Of a DNA stretch of 28,152 nucleotides, positions 6,952 through 15,946 are shown piece by piece. The stretch is from a virus, in the IMG/VR virus record IMGVR_UViG_3300046028_002863, positions 1 through 28,152 of that record; one strand, written 5' to 3'. Position 1 is the first letter of the stretch, and each line of letters begins with the position of its first letter. A model generated the notes under the pieces. That model had not been told where the DNA came from. It ran no database searches and was given only the letters and a program-made list of their open reading frames with translations. Made by a program: the position numbers and the translations under genes.

Positions 6952-9900
6952 TAACGGAGACCCTTACTTGCTTCTGCTTTTTGCATTCTCTCTTCAACTT
7001 GCTTTGTGACTCCGTCAAACAACGACGGATCAAGGTTCTTGTGCATGCCTCGAAGCGCCTCTACGCGAATCTCCTCGGGCAGCATGTCGGCATATATTTT
7101 GATCTCTCGGGCATACTCATCTGCCTTCGACGGATCAGCCGCCATACGTACCATGTAGTTGTCGAACACCTGTGTCGCATCCTTGACTTGCTTCTTCTTG
7201 TCCTTCAGGTATCCCAACTTGGCCTTCAGGTCGCCCGCCTTGCCCGGCTCAGCACCCAGCAGAAGGACTTGCCACGCAGCACTGCTCGGGACATCAGAGT
7301 AGATCGTCTGACCCTTGGCAGTCTGGACCGTACCTTGTTGACTGATCAACCAAGCCTTGTGCGCCGCATTGATCGTTGAGATGTTCGATGCCAGACGAAT
7401 CCAGTCATCTTTGCTGATCGCTTCACCGATGTCTCCACCGCCTTGTGCGACACTGTACTTCATCATCTTTTCAATGATGTTCCAGCCGTCACCCATGAAC
7501 TTGAAGACAGTCGAACCGCTGACGCCCGTAGCCATGTCGAGGAACGACGTAGGTCCGTACGAACTCATGCCCATCATTTCACTGATGACATCAGTAACCC
7601 AGTTGCCCGATGCGTATCGCTTGTACGACACATCAGCTCCGGAGACGCCGTAGAAGAACCGATCAACGATGCCTCGGTCCATTGTCGACCACAAGATGTC
7701 ACTGGCTTCGGTTGACTCCATGTCCGGAGCACCGCCCTGTGCCTTCTTGATTTGGTCGGATATGAGACCAGCAACCGGGATACCGGAAGTTCCGTAGAGC
7801 ATCGTGTGGAACATCGCCAGCCTGAAACGAGCGCCGGGGTCAAACGTATTGCCCAACAGAGCCTCAAGCATGCGCGTCTGATAGGCCCAGAACTGCGTCG
7901 GGATACTCAGGACCCCGCGCTGCCAATACGCCTGTGTCTCGCGCGACATGCTGAATGCATATTCTTCGGCCCGGCCTTCCCAACGACGTACAAAGTCTGC
8001 ACTGTTGGTGGCCAGTTCCGGGAACTTCTCGCGCGTCTCTTTCCAGGCTACGTGCTGGGCCGAGATGCGGACGCCTTGTTCGCCCATGTTGAAGAATACA
8101 CGGGCCTTCTGGCGGAGCGTGTCCACCTTGTTGCCGATGTCTCCGATAGCTGCATCTGGACCTTTGTCGTTCAGCAGTCCGTGCGTGCCGTTGATGTCAA
8201 GGAACCCGGAGTTCTTGGACGCCCTCATGTACGCCTTAAACTCAGCAGCGTCATCAAAACCCATCAGCTTGTGGGCTCCGCGCTTGACCTGTGCTTCGAG
8301 CATGTGCTCCGTACCGCTCTTAGTCAGGTAGACAGCCATGAACGGCAACGCTGACATGCTTTGCAGCGCGTACTTCGGAGACAGGGCCAACACAGACGCA
8401 AGTGTCGAAAGCTGAAGCGGGAACTGTGCAACGTTCAGCATGCCGAGCTTGGCATCGAATACCCAGCCACGCATAGCCGAAATCGGATCGCTGTTGTCCC
8501 ACCAGTTCAGCGCCTTGTACGCTGTCCGGTTGTGGCCCTTCAGCGGATCAGTGCCTTCTGCCCATTCGAGCATCGCACGCATCCGAGCTTGACCTTGACG
8601 ATCTTGGTCGGTCTGCCAGCCAATCGTACGCTTGATCAATTCACGTTGCTTGTTCGCCTTGTTCAAGACACGTTGATCGACACCGACAATCGGCTTCGAA
8701 TCGTTGAATACAGACATGTCCGACGCACCAAGCTTGCCTTCGAAGAACTTGTCAGTGCCTCGGGCATAGGTGTTCACCCAACGCTGTACAGCCGACAGCT
8801 TGTAGTCAGCAAACGAACTGAGGTTTGCAACGTTCGCGAATGCACGATTTGTCGCCTGATACGGATCAATGATGTTCGCTTCGCGGCCCATGAAGTCCGT
8901 GAGGTCGTCACCCTTGCCGCTGTAGAACATACGACCAGCCGTCCGCAGATAGCCGTTCATGCCATCTTCGGCGAAGTCGTTGTTGCCAGCGTAGTCCTTC
9001 GGCAATTCACGGTCGTAATTTGTCGTGAACGCTTCGTCCTTCTGGAACGTACCATCTTCCATTTGCTTGACAAACGAATCACCGTCGTCTTTTACGCCAG
9101 CCAGAAGTTCGTCTAGTTCGTCGATATTGACTTTACCAGCCTTGAGCATCTCTTTGTATGCAAGGCGAGCACGTTCCATCGTGTTGACCCAGAAGTCGAC
9201 TTCGGCCTTCGTGCCGTTGATGTACGTATTAGGCGACTGAAGGAACGTCTTACCGGTGTCCGGTTGAACGCCACGCACCGTCTGCTTGCCAAAATACTTC
9301 TCACCGTAGTACGTGTGTCCACCACCACGGTATGCGAGTTGGTCACGGCGGAGAGGCTCGACCTTCAGCTCACCCGGCTTAGCCAGATAATGCTTGACAG
9401 TCGTACCGTCCATGAGCTTGATCGGACGCTCGGAGCTGACCAAGACGTATCCGTCGGCCTTCAGTTGAGCCTTCGTAGCTTCGTCAATCGGATCAGTGTA
9501 GTGTCGACCAAGCGTCACGTTGTAGATGCGCTCGTTCGGCAGGTTGTCGAGTGAACGATTGACCCATGCATTTTCACGGTCAAACGCGTGACCGTTACCG
9601 GTGTCCAACGAGACCGTCTGTTGACCACGGACGTGCTTTGACGCATACAGTTCGTCGTTGCGCAGCATGTGCTCAAGATCGTTCGCATCACGGACAGCGT
9701 TGTAGCCGTCGTGCTCGACCTTTGTCATCGGACGACCATAAACACGCTCGAACATAATGTCCCGTGCCTCACGGTCGTACCACACACCGTCTTTACGGCT
9801 CTGGGTCAGCAAATGGCCAACCTGAACCTTAGACTTGTTGTTCATCTTGTTGATGATGGCAATCTGCGGCTCTAGGACCGTGCTCAGAATCTTGTTCGTC

Positions 9901-11552
9901 GCGTTGGCACCACGTTGCGCCATGTCGGCCAACAGCTTGTCACCGACTAGACGAGCATTCAAGATGTTGTCGATGATTGGCCCACCGGCTCGAATCTTGA
10001 ACGGTCCCATACCGATTTCTCCGGTGCCGGGCACAAGGGCCTGTGAGTATGCTCCCGTCTCGTCTAGGGGCTTAGTGATCTTAACGAACCAGCCACCCGA
10101 CTCGTCACGGACAATGTCACCGACATCTTCGAGTGAATCCAGATACGCCTTGGCCGCCTTCTTCGTGCCGAAAGCCCCGCCCTTAGCCTTACCAAACGTC
10201 AGTTCAAGCTCGTTGACAACCGAACCGTTCGACAGTTCAATCGTCGTCACATCGTGGTCAACCAACGGGTTGCCGTATTGTGCTTCGACGTCTTTAACGT
10301 TCTTGTCGATAGCAGCCTTGAACTCAGTCTCATCTGCAAACCGGGCAGAGGCCAGGCTCTTCGGCAGCATCTCTTGGAGACGTGCCATACGATCAGCAGT
10401 CGAAATCACTTCGCCGGTCAACGGCACTGTGCTCAACGGGGTCGGGTTAACAGCCGACGGCAGGACAGCATCAATGGCGTCCTGTGGCTTTACACCAGTG
10501 GCCTTCTCAACAACGTCGACACCTTGCTTGGCCGCAACCTCGAACGCCTTAGCGACCCGTCCAGCAGCTTCCTTACGAGCACCAGCGGTCAGCATCGTGT
10601 ACGGCAGTGAACCGAGACGGGCGTATTGAGAGATCGACAGAAGGCCGAAGTTGTCGAGAGTGTTAAACGCACCACGTTCAAACTTGCCGGGGGTGTCAGC
10701 AAGGTCCGACAAGATTTGAAGGTTCTTGTTCTGACTATAGAAGCCAAGGAACGTAGCATTCTTCTGGGCCGACGGAATGACCCTTTCACGGATGAACTTG
10801 GCGTATTCAGCCGGAGTCTTTTCGTTTAGTGCGTCAGCCTCGGACTGTGAAACACGACCAGTTGCAAAGATGTCAGTCCACGACCTCTTGACACGCTCAA
10901 GGTCGACGATACCAATCTCACCCGCAGCGGCGACAAAAGGAATCAAAGACGTAGCCATGTTTGCCGCATGATCGACAAAACTGCCGAACCATCCACGGTC
11001 TTCAACGGCCACACCGGCCTTGTCAATCTCGCGCTGAAGGATGAGACGCTTGACGGCAATGTCGTTGAGCATTTCGTCAGACGAGCCGTGGCGAATCAGG
11101 TCAAACTGAATCTTGGCCTGTGTCGGATCAGTGGCCGCAAGATCGCGCAGCTTCGTCAGAGCGGACTGCTCTAGCGCGTACTCTTTCTCTTCGGCGATAT
11201 CTTTGTTGATGACATAGTTGACCGCATTCGCATAGTAGTCGGCATTCGCGCTGCGATCCGGGTCCGCCTGCATGACACCCATGATGTCACGGTACTGGCG
11301 CTCCCGGAACGTCTCAGCGGCCTTCGTGCGGATACCATCGTCCCCGTTCAACGAGATTTGTGTCTCGTAGTCTTTGGCACGTGCGTCTACGCCCGGATCA
11401 AGCGGGTCGTCAAGATCGACATCAGCAAACGCCGCAAGACGGGCTGTGAAGCTCGGATCACTCAAAGCAACCGGCTGCATCTCGGGCAGCGTCAGGCCGT
11501 CGAGCGCACTCGCGGGATCAGGAACCAAACCGTCAAGCGGATTACTTTCCAA
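6951..11552 (-). CDS. Large internal virion (ejection) protein, gp16-like
   Basis: A 1533-aa protein, the largest in the window. The frame starts at TTG 11552, 8 nt after GAGTAGG, overlapping the end of the gp14-like gene by 11 nt; the first internal Met is residue 25. It is soluble and largely helical, with a few hydrophobic stretches (SLIPFVAAAGEIGI near 200; LSTLASVLAL and LPFMAVYL around 1090-1110). The C-terminal third contains the arrangement MGEQGVRISAQHVAWKETRE, then RETQAYWQRGVLSIPTQFWA, as in the large ejection proteins of T7-like marine podoviruses. No lysozyme or transglycosylase motif is visible, consistent with hydrolase function having moved to the 816-aa neighbour. It is expected inside the capsid above the portal and to be ejected with DNA. 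Length (T7 gp16 is 1318 aa) and gene order support the call. Confidence 0.78.
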   Translation of the reverse strand: MESNPLDGLVPDPASALDGLTLPEMQPVALSDPSFTARLAAFADVDLDDPLDPGVDARAKDYETQISLNGDDGIRTKAAETFRERQYRDIMGVMQADPDRSANADYYANAVNYVINKDIAEEKEYALEQSALTKLRDLAATDPTQAKIQFDLIRHGSSDEMLNDIAVKRLILQREIDKAGVAVEDRGWFGSFVDHAANMATSLIPFVAAAGEIGIVDLERVKRSWTDIFATGRVSQSEADALNEKTPAEYAKFIRERVIPSAQKNATFLGFYSQNKNLQILSDLADTPGKFERGAFNTLDNFGLLSISQYARLGSLPYTMLTAGARKEAAGRVAKAFEVAAKQGVDVVEKATGVKPQDAIDAVLPSAVNPTPLSTVPLTGEVISTADRMARLQEMLPKSLASARFADETEFKAAIDKNVKDVEAQYGNPLVDHDVTTIELSNGSVVNELELTFGKAKGGAFGTKKAAKAYLDSLEDVGDIVRDESGGWFVKITKPLDETGAYSQALVPGTGEIGMGPFKIRAGGPIIDNILNARLVGDKLLADMAQRGANATNKILSTVLEPQIAIINKMNNKSKVQVGHLLTQSRKDGVWYDREARDIMFERVYGRPMTKVEHDGYNAVRDANDLEHMLRNDELYASKHVRGQQTVSLDTGNGHAFDRENAWVNRSLDNLPNERIYNVTLGRHYTDPIDEATKAQLKADGYVLVSSERPIKLMDGTTVKHYLAKPGELKVEPLRRDQLAYRGGGHTYYGEKYFGKQTVRGVQPDTGKTFLQSPNTYINGTKAEVDFWVNTMERARLAYKEMLKAGKVNIDELDELLAGVKDDGDSFVKQMEDGTFQKDEAFTTNYDRELPKDYAGNNDFAEDGMNGYLRTAGRMFYSGKGDDLTDFMGREANIIDPYQATNRAFANVANLSSFADYKLSAVQRWVNTYARGTDKFFEGKLGASDMSVFNDSKPIVGVDQRVLNKANKQRELIKRTIGWQTDQDRQGQARMRAMLEWAEGTDPLKGHNRTAYKALNWWDNSDPISAMRGWVFDAKLGMLNVAQFPLQLSTLASVLALSPKYALQSMSALPFMAVYLTKSGTEHMLEAQVKRGAHKLMGFDDAAEFKAYMRASKNSGFLDINGTHGLLNDKGPDAAIGDIGNKVDTLRQKARVFFNMGEQGVRISAQHVAWKETREKFPELATNSADFVRRWEGRAEEYAFSMSRETQAYWQRGVLSIPTQFWAYQTRMLEALLGNTFDPGARFRLAMFHTMLYGTSGIPVAGLISDQIKKAQGGAPDMESTEASDILWSTMDRGIVDRFFYGVSGADVSYKRYASGNWVTDVISEMMGMSSYGPTSFLDMATGVSGSTVFKFMGDGWNIIEKMMKYSVAQGGGDIGEAISKDDWIRLASNISTINAAHKAWLISQQGTVQTAKGQTIYSDVPSSAAWQVLLLGAEPGKAGDLKAKLGYLKDKKKQVKDATQVFDNYMVRMAADPSKADEYAREIKIYADMLPEEIRVEALRGMHKNLDPSLFDGVTKQVEERMQKAEASKGLR

Positions 11553-12006
11553 AGATTTTACCTACTCTGTCTGCAATAGGTCCGGAGTTATTGAAGATAC
11601 CCATTGACAGTTTTGAGATGTCGCCAGCCGTCTGTGCTTTTTGCTGGTAGCGGTTAGCACGACCGATCTGAGCCGAGGCTTGGTCGCTCAAGACGTTGAA
11701 CTGATCAAGGAACGACAACGTGTCCCCGAGCTGACTGCGGATTGAACCAAGGCCACCTTGAGCAGACGAGCTGTCCGAGACGCCTTGGGTGTATCCGGTG
11801 TTCGTGGCGTCAGCGTTTGCGATACGAGCCTGCCGGATAGCGTCACGCTTCTGTCGCATGGCTTGGAGGTCAGTTTGTTGCTTCTCGTATTCGAAAGCTT
11901 TGTTCTGAGCCTTGTTCGCCTTCTTTTGATTGACGTACGAAACCGCGCCAGAGGCAGCAGACGTAGCCAAGGCAGCACCAGCAATAATTGTAGAAAGGGC
12001 AGCCAT
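11542..12006 (-). CDS. Internal virion protein, gp14-like
   Basis: A 154-aa protein with ATG 12006, one base after the GNAT-like gene's stop codon. It opens with a small hydrophobic, Ala-rich helix (LSTIIAGAALATSAASGAVSY). A Lys/Gln-rich coiled-coil section follows (NKAQNKAFEYEKQQTDLQAM), then a helical Gln/Ser-rich part ending ADRVGKIFGK. The short membrane-active N-terminus plus coiled coil, and the place after the tail-tube genes and before two giant proteins, are those of T7 gp14, which enters the outer membrane at ejection. Sequence similarity to T7 itself is not evident by eye, so the call rests on architecture and order. Confidence 0.75.
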   Translation of the reverse strand: MAALSTIIAGAALATSAASGAVSYVNQKKANKAQNKAFEYEKQQTDLQAMRQKRDAIRQARIANADATNTGYTQGVSDSSSAQGGLGSIRSQLGDTLSFLDQFNVLSDQASAQIGRANRYQQKAQTAGDISKLSMGIFNNSGPIADRVGKIFGK

Positions 12007-12007
12007 A

Positions 12008-12544
12008 TTAAATCACCTTAACGTAGTTGAGTTCGGCCAATGCGAACCCGTTCTTAGTCATATTCGCATGGACCTCATCAAAGTTGTCTCCGGCAAGACT
12101 GGAGAACTGAATCAAGTTGACTCCTTGTTCTCTCGCCCAATCTTCAAAAGACTCACGAAGTTCACGACCGCCACCGTTAGGAGCGTACCATGCAAGCTCA
12201 GTAGCCACAAAAACTGTGGAGCTGAAGAGGATCGGTACAACTGTGCCAGCAATAAAACCACCGGTGGAGTTGATAAAAACAACCCCGCCGAGAATAAGAG
12301 ACGATACCAAACTACGGATTCTGTCCTCATCGTAGAGCACATCTTTCCATAGTGATTCTGAATGGAAGCGCTTAGCTCGTTGAACAATGTCTTCAACATC
12401 ATCGACCGTCGCCTTACGGCTTCGTAGAGCCTGTGACGTCCACAGCCCATCCGAGAAGATCGAAGTCTTTTCCGGCTGCGTCAGATTCAAATCTAAACTG
12501 GATTGCTCTTCCACTACCACGCACCTTATGTTTTGTAACGACAA
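12008..12544 (-). CDS. GNAT-like acetyltransferase fold protein of the tail/internal virion cluster
   Basis: The frame is open from TTG 12544 (178 aa), but its first 131 nt lie inside the tail-tube B gene. The recognisable fold starts near residue 41 (LRSRKATVDDVEDIVQRAKR), the usual first strand and helix of a GNAT domain. Hydrophobic strands follow (GGFIAGTVVPILF, VFVATELAWYAP), then GGGRELRESFEDWAREQGV where the acetyl-CoA loop would be, and a C-terminal ALAELNYVKVI strand. The canonical Q/R-x-x-G-x-G/A loop is poorly kept, so catalytic activity is uncertain. The true start is unresolved: an ATC at 12460 sits 6 nt after GGAAAAG, and no ATG or GTG is available close to the fold. T7-like phages often carry a GNAT-like gene at this spot, in the place of gp13. 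Confidence 0.68.
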   Translation of the reverse strand: MSLQNIRCVVVEEQSSLDLNLTQPEKTSIFSDGLWTSQALRSRKATVDDVEDIVQRAKRFHSESLWKDVLYDEDRIRSLVSSLILGGVVFINSTGGFIAGTVVPILFSSTVFVATELAWYAPNGGGRELRESFEDWAREQGVNLIQFSSLAGDNFDEVHANMTKNGFALAELNYVKVI

Positions 12545-14645
12545 TCGGATAGCCTGTATTAAACGTCAGGTCGTCATCCGAGAGCGTAGGTTGGCGGACG
12601 TGCCTGTAGGCTTCCCGCTTGGTTGAATATTTGCCGCTTACGTTGCTGTTGGACCAATCCCATTTGACCTGGAAGAAGCAGCTACTTTGACGATCAGTCG
12701 TGTAGTCGTCACCAACGGCAACAAAGTTCTCTTCGGTCTTCTTGAAGTACGTGAACACCCACGGGGTCTGCTTCTTGCGCAGGGCGTCCTCTAGGAGTTC
12801 GTAGCCGGTCTCAACGTATGAGTTGTACGTCAACGGACCATCGGCAGAGAGGTAGTCTCCGTGCGTGTACCAGTCGACAAACTCAATCGAATTGAACGTA
12901 GCGAAGTTGATGCGGTAATTGTAGATGTCACCAGCTTCACGAAGGACAAACAGATATTTGATGTACGTCTTTCGGACTGTGACGTCCGCAGTACCTTCAT
13001 ATCCGGTAAGCTGAGGGGTCGTAACAATCCCGATCAGATATGGGTGTTCGGCGGACGTACTGATCGTCCACGGATAGAACGCCTGAAGCGTGAGGTCAAG
13101 GACAAGAATCTTGTTGTAGAAGTAGTTGTTCGTAATGTCGTCAGACTTGTACATCCATTGGATGACATTCGTCTGCGGATCGTACACACCTTTGACGTAC
13201 TTCTTGGCCTCAGTACCAATGTTGTTGTAGAACGTTTGGATCGTCGACTCGGTGATGTTTGGCTTGTCAAAGACTCCGTCCACCGTACCGAACTGGCCGA
13301 CCTTCTGGCTCAATCCTTGGATGCCGATGTCCGACCAATAGTAGATGGTGTCGTTTACCGAGACAATCGAATTCGGGCTACGCGTACCAATTGGGCTGAT
13401 CTTCGACACCGAGATGTCCGTGGCCTTAAAGCCGCCATCAGTTCCACCGATGTACCACACACCGTTGTTCGAGAAGACGACAATGCCCGTTCCGACAGGC
13501 TCTAGGTGGATACCCTTGGTCATCTCCGGGATCGGGATAACGCCGCCGTCGGTTGCAATCAGGTCGCTGATGATCTCCGAGGTGGGGTCAGCTTCTTGAT
13601 AGCAGAAACCGGCTCGGCTTTTGTCGATCAGAACTTGACTAAAATACACATTGCTATTAAGGACGTACCAAACACGGCCATTAGCAAAAGCCACGGAACT
13701 CGGACGTTCAGTAACGGATTCAACAGGAATGTTAGGAACACCGCTGACGCCAGAACGGTCGATGTTAAAGGCATCCACAACATAGTGGCCTCGTGGGCTA
13801 AGGCTCGTGCCGAAGTATTCTTTGACAAGCAGGGCCGGATCAAACGCACCCGTCGTGCTGTCCTTGGCAACCCACCATTGCTTGTTGTTGCCGGGGTACC
13901 GAGACTGAGATGTATAGTACGACGTGATTGGGGTAGACGGGGCCTGAGCAACAGTGTCTACGGTGCCAAACTGCGTGAAGTAGTTGATCGACGATCCTGT
14001 GCCGTCATTCTGCGGGGACAGCCAACCTTGGTTGCGCAGGTTGTAGTGGTGGGCGTCCGACAGGGTCGTGGGCTCTTCGTCATTCGCGAGGCCGTCAGCG
14101 ACACCTTTGAAGTCGCGCTGTTGGATGTAGATGCGTTGAGTCGTGATGTTCGACAACGACGGAATGTATTCGACAAGGAACGGTTCGAACTTCTCGCCTA
14201 CGACAAACAGATAACCCTTACCTGCTGCAAACCGGACTTGGCAATCTGCGTGGTCTGTAGCTGCTGCAACCTTATACGGGGTCAAGTCAACCTTGAACAG
14301 ACGTTCACCGTCGAGAATCTTGGTGCCCGACGACAGGTCGAAGAAGTGCAGCATCAGTCCAATTTGGACAACAAGAAAACTCAGATTAGCGTTGTTCGCT
14401 ACTGAGTCCCAGCGGTATTCTTTGACGGCTTTCGTGTTGAACGTCGCCTGGCTTTCGATGATCGTCTCAGCCGAACCGAACTGCTCAGCATCAATGCCTA
14501 GACGCCTTGAACGATTACCCGTCCGATAAATGATGCAGTTGTCTTCATCGATTGACGCGTCTTCGGGATACGTAAGAGGACCGGCCTCAGTGATGAGACC
14601 TTTGACAAACGTTCGATAAAGTTTTGTAGTCTCAGCGCGTGCCAC
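12414..14645 (-). CDS. Tail tube protein B, gp12-like (nozzle)
   Basis: A 743-aa protein starting at GTG 14645, which overlaps the preceding 97-aa gene by 14 nt. It opens RAETTKLYRTFVKGLITEAG, followed by LTYPEDASIDEDNCIIYRTG and RSRRLGID. This is the characteristic N-terminus of podovirus tail tubular protein B: 'full of matched parameters, then R-R-x-G'. The rest is beta-rich with many Tyr/Trp and repeated blade-like units (GVWYIGGTDGGF, IYYWSDIGIQGLSQ), in line with the beta-propeller nozzle. Length is close to T7 gp12 (794 aa). It forms the distal tube below the gp11-like adaptor and contacts fibres. The last 131 nt are overlapped by the open frame of the next gene. Confidence 0.87.
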   Translation of the reverse strand: MARAETTKLYRTFVKGLITEAGPLTYPEDASIDEDNCIIYRTGNRSRRLGIDAEQFGSAETIIESQATFNTKAVKEYRWDSVANNANLSFLVVQIGLMLHFFDLSSGTKILDGERLFKVDLTPYKVAAATDHADCQVRFAAGKGYLFVVGEKFEPFLVEYIPSLSNITTQRIYIQQRDFKGVADGLANDEEPTTLSDAHHYNLRNQGWLSPQNDGTGSSINYFTQFGTVDTVAQAPSTPITSYYTSQSRYPGNNKQWWVAKDSTTGAFDPALLVKEYFGTSLSPRGHYVVDAFNIDRSGVSGVPNIPVESVTERPSSVAFANGRVWYVLNSNVYFSQVLIDKSRAGFCYQEADPTSEIISDLIATDGGVIPIPEMTKGIHLEPVGTGIVVFSNNGVWYIGGTDGGFKATDISVSKISPIGTRSPNSIVSVNDTIYYWSDIGIQGLSQKVGQFGTVDGVFDKPNITESTIQTFYNNIGTEAKKYVKGVYDPQTNVIQWMYKSDDITNNYFYNKILVLDLTLQAFYPWTISTSAEHPYLIGIVTTPQLTGYEGTADVTVRKTYIKYLFVLREAGDIYNYRINFATFNSIEFVDWYTHGDYLSADGPLTYNSYVETGYELLEDALRKKQTPWVFTYFKKTEENFVAVGDDYTTDRQSSCFFQVKWDWSNSNVSGKYSTKREAYRHVRQPTLSDDDLTFNTGYPIVVTKHKVRGSGRAIQFRFESDAAGKDFDLLGWAVDVTGSTKP

Positions 14646-14925
14646 TAGGGTATATGGCCCTTCCGAATTTGTCTTTACTTCTTAGATAAGAAACCAGCGT
14701 TCGTTCGCAGTCCACCTTCGATATAAACTTCCCGCATATGGACTTGTGAACCTTTCCACCTCCGTACTGGTTGATCCAGTAGTATCCACCGGAGTCTCTT
14801 TCGATGGTGTACTCTTGGAGGCTTCCGCTGACGTACTTTGCAGTTGGTCTGACTCTTTTGAGAGCGTTCGGGTGGACATCCTTGATCCTATCGGCGAGGC
14901 TTAGCATAGTTCGGGACTCGATCAT
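14632..14925 (-). CDS. Hypothetical protein (97 aa) between tail tube genes
   Basis: I chose ATG 14925 because GGAAG lies just upstream and because the open frame above it, back to 15096, is Ser/Arg-rich shadow of the tail tube A gene. A second ATG is at 14907. The protein begins MIESRTMLSLADRIKDVHP. It has a beta-rich middle (EYTIERDSGGYYWINQYGGG) followed by SKVDCERTLVSYLRSKDKFG. This strand-strand-helix layout is loosely like DUF1508-type small domains, but I do not claim membership. It overlaps the previous gene by 38 nt and the next by 14 nt, so it is translationally embedded between the two tail-tube proteins. A minor tail or assembly role is possible. Confidence 0.7.
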   Translation of the reverse strand: MIESRTMLSLADRIKDVHPNALKRVRPTAKYVSGSLQEYTIERDSGGYYWINQYGGGKVHKSICGKFISKVDCERTLVSYLRSKDKFGRAIYPSGTR

Positions 14926-15607
14926 ACGGCTTCCGCTGGTTGCCTCTGAACTGGTCGTTCTGCCAGCGTACGAGGCCTTTGCGGCTTGCAGTGTCTTCAG
15001 CGGCATTAGCGAGCTGCTTGAAGTGGACAAAGCATCGGCCCTTAGCGGTGGCCAGCAAGGTCGGGAACATCGACAACGGAAGCTTCGGGATCGCACTGTC
15101 GTCTAGTTCGAGCTGCGGAAGAATCTGAGCCCAGCACGTAGACTTGACCGTCAGAAGCGTTGAACCGTCGTCGCTGTTGAACGAATCCATGACAATGTAT
15201 TCATCGTCAAATGTCGTCCAGTAGACCGGGTCAGCGTCGTCAGTGATCTTGAACGTTACACCACCAAAGTCCGTGACGTTGTTTCCTTCGTCGCGCGTAG
15301 CAAGAAAGTCGACAAAAGCTTTCGGAGTAAGGTAGTTGACGTCTTTGTTGTTGTATTTGATCCAGTGAATCTTCTTGAGATTGTCTGGCATCTTCAGGTA
15401 ATTCGGACGATCAACGTCAGACAAGCTTTCAAGGCCCGTCAGGTAGTCGGAGCCGGGAATGTCGAGCTGTGTGACCAGTTCGTCGTAGACATTTTGGATG
15501 ACCTGAGCAACACCCATAGCCGAGACCGTGTCTCCGATGGAGTTGACTTCGTCGTCTTCCATTGCGCTGAGGATATCTTGTGTCAGCTCAAGGAGTGTCT
15601 TTTTCAT
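14888..15607 (-). CDS. Tail tube protein A, gp11-like (head-tail adaptor)
   Basis: A 239-aa protein whose ATG 15607 directly follows the stop of the Ig-like gene (TAAATG). It begins KKTLLELTQDILSAMEDDEV, then has helical VAQVIQNVYDELVTQ. A strand-rich centre follows (NYLKMPDNLKKIHWIKYN, YWTTFDDEYIVMDSF), then a C-terminal basic helix ending VPNYAKPRR. The opening 'LLELTQ-ILsxM-x-D-V-NSIxDT-E/S' pattern is typical of tail tubular protein A in T7-like podoviruses; T7 gp11 is 196 aa. It sits as a ring between portal and nozzle. It lies two small genes upstream of the gp12-like gene, the usual pairing. Confidence 0.85.
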   Translation of the reverse strand: MKKTLLELTQDILSAMEDDEVNSIGDTVSAMGVAQVIQNVYDELVTQLDIPGSDYLTGLESLSDVDRPNYLKMPDNLKKIHWIKYNNKDVNYLTPKAFVDFLATRDEGNNVTDFGGVTFKITDDADPVYWTTFDDEYIVMDSFNSDDGSTLLTVKSTCWAQILPQLELDDSAIPKLPLSMFPTLLATAKGRCFVHFKQLANAAEDTASRKGLVRWQNDQFRGNQRKPYDRVPNYAKPRR

Positions 15608-15946
15608 TTAGCTGACCTCAAACAATAGGACTTCAACCGAAATCTCTGCGGTCGAGCCGGTCGAGTCGGTGACTGTGCATTTGTATACAGCCTCAATTGC
15701 TTCACCTAGGGCCAGTGTTCCGGCGAACGTTGTAGATGCAGCACTAGCTGAGTTAGCGGTTATGGCTCCACCAGACGTCTTTGTCCAAGAGTAGGTGTAA
15801 GAACCAATACCACCAGACGGAGTCACGGTAGCTGTAGACGATACGGCAGGACCGGCCCCGAACGATGACCCGTACACATTAGGTGTATTGATGGTCAACT
15901 GAATGACGGAACGAGCAGCCGAAACAGCCAGAATAGCTCCGGACAT
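15608..15946 (-). CDS. Ig-like domain phage surface protein
   Basis: ATG 15946 overlaps the stop of the upstream fibre as TAATG, giving 112 aa; the open frame extends 10 residues further, inside the fibre gene. After a short hydrophobic start (MSGAILAVSAARSV), the body is one beta-sandwich with Ig/PKD signatures: TVTPSGGIGSYTYSWTKTSG, then STTFAGTLALGEAIEAVYKC, then TVTDSTGSTAEISVEV. Such domains commonly decorate phage virions and bind carbohydrate weakly. Position after a fibre gene suggests it rides on the tail or fibre. One Cys lies in the Y-x-C strand but the partner Cys is missing. Confidence 0.78.
   Translation of the reverse strand: MSGAILAVSAARSVIQLTINTPNVYGSSFGAGPAVSSTATVTPSGGIGSYTYSWTKTSGGAITANSASAASTTFAGTLALGEAIEAVYKCTVTDSTGSTAEISVEVLLFEVS

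Noticed and set aside
14632-15096. 154-aa version of the gene between the tail tube genes
   Set aside because: The first 57 residues are a Ser/Arg-rich shadow of tail tube A; ATG 14925 with GGAAG is a better start.
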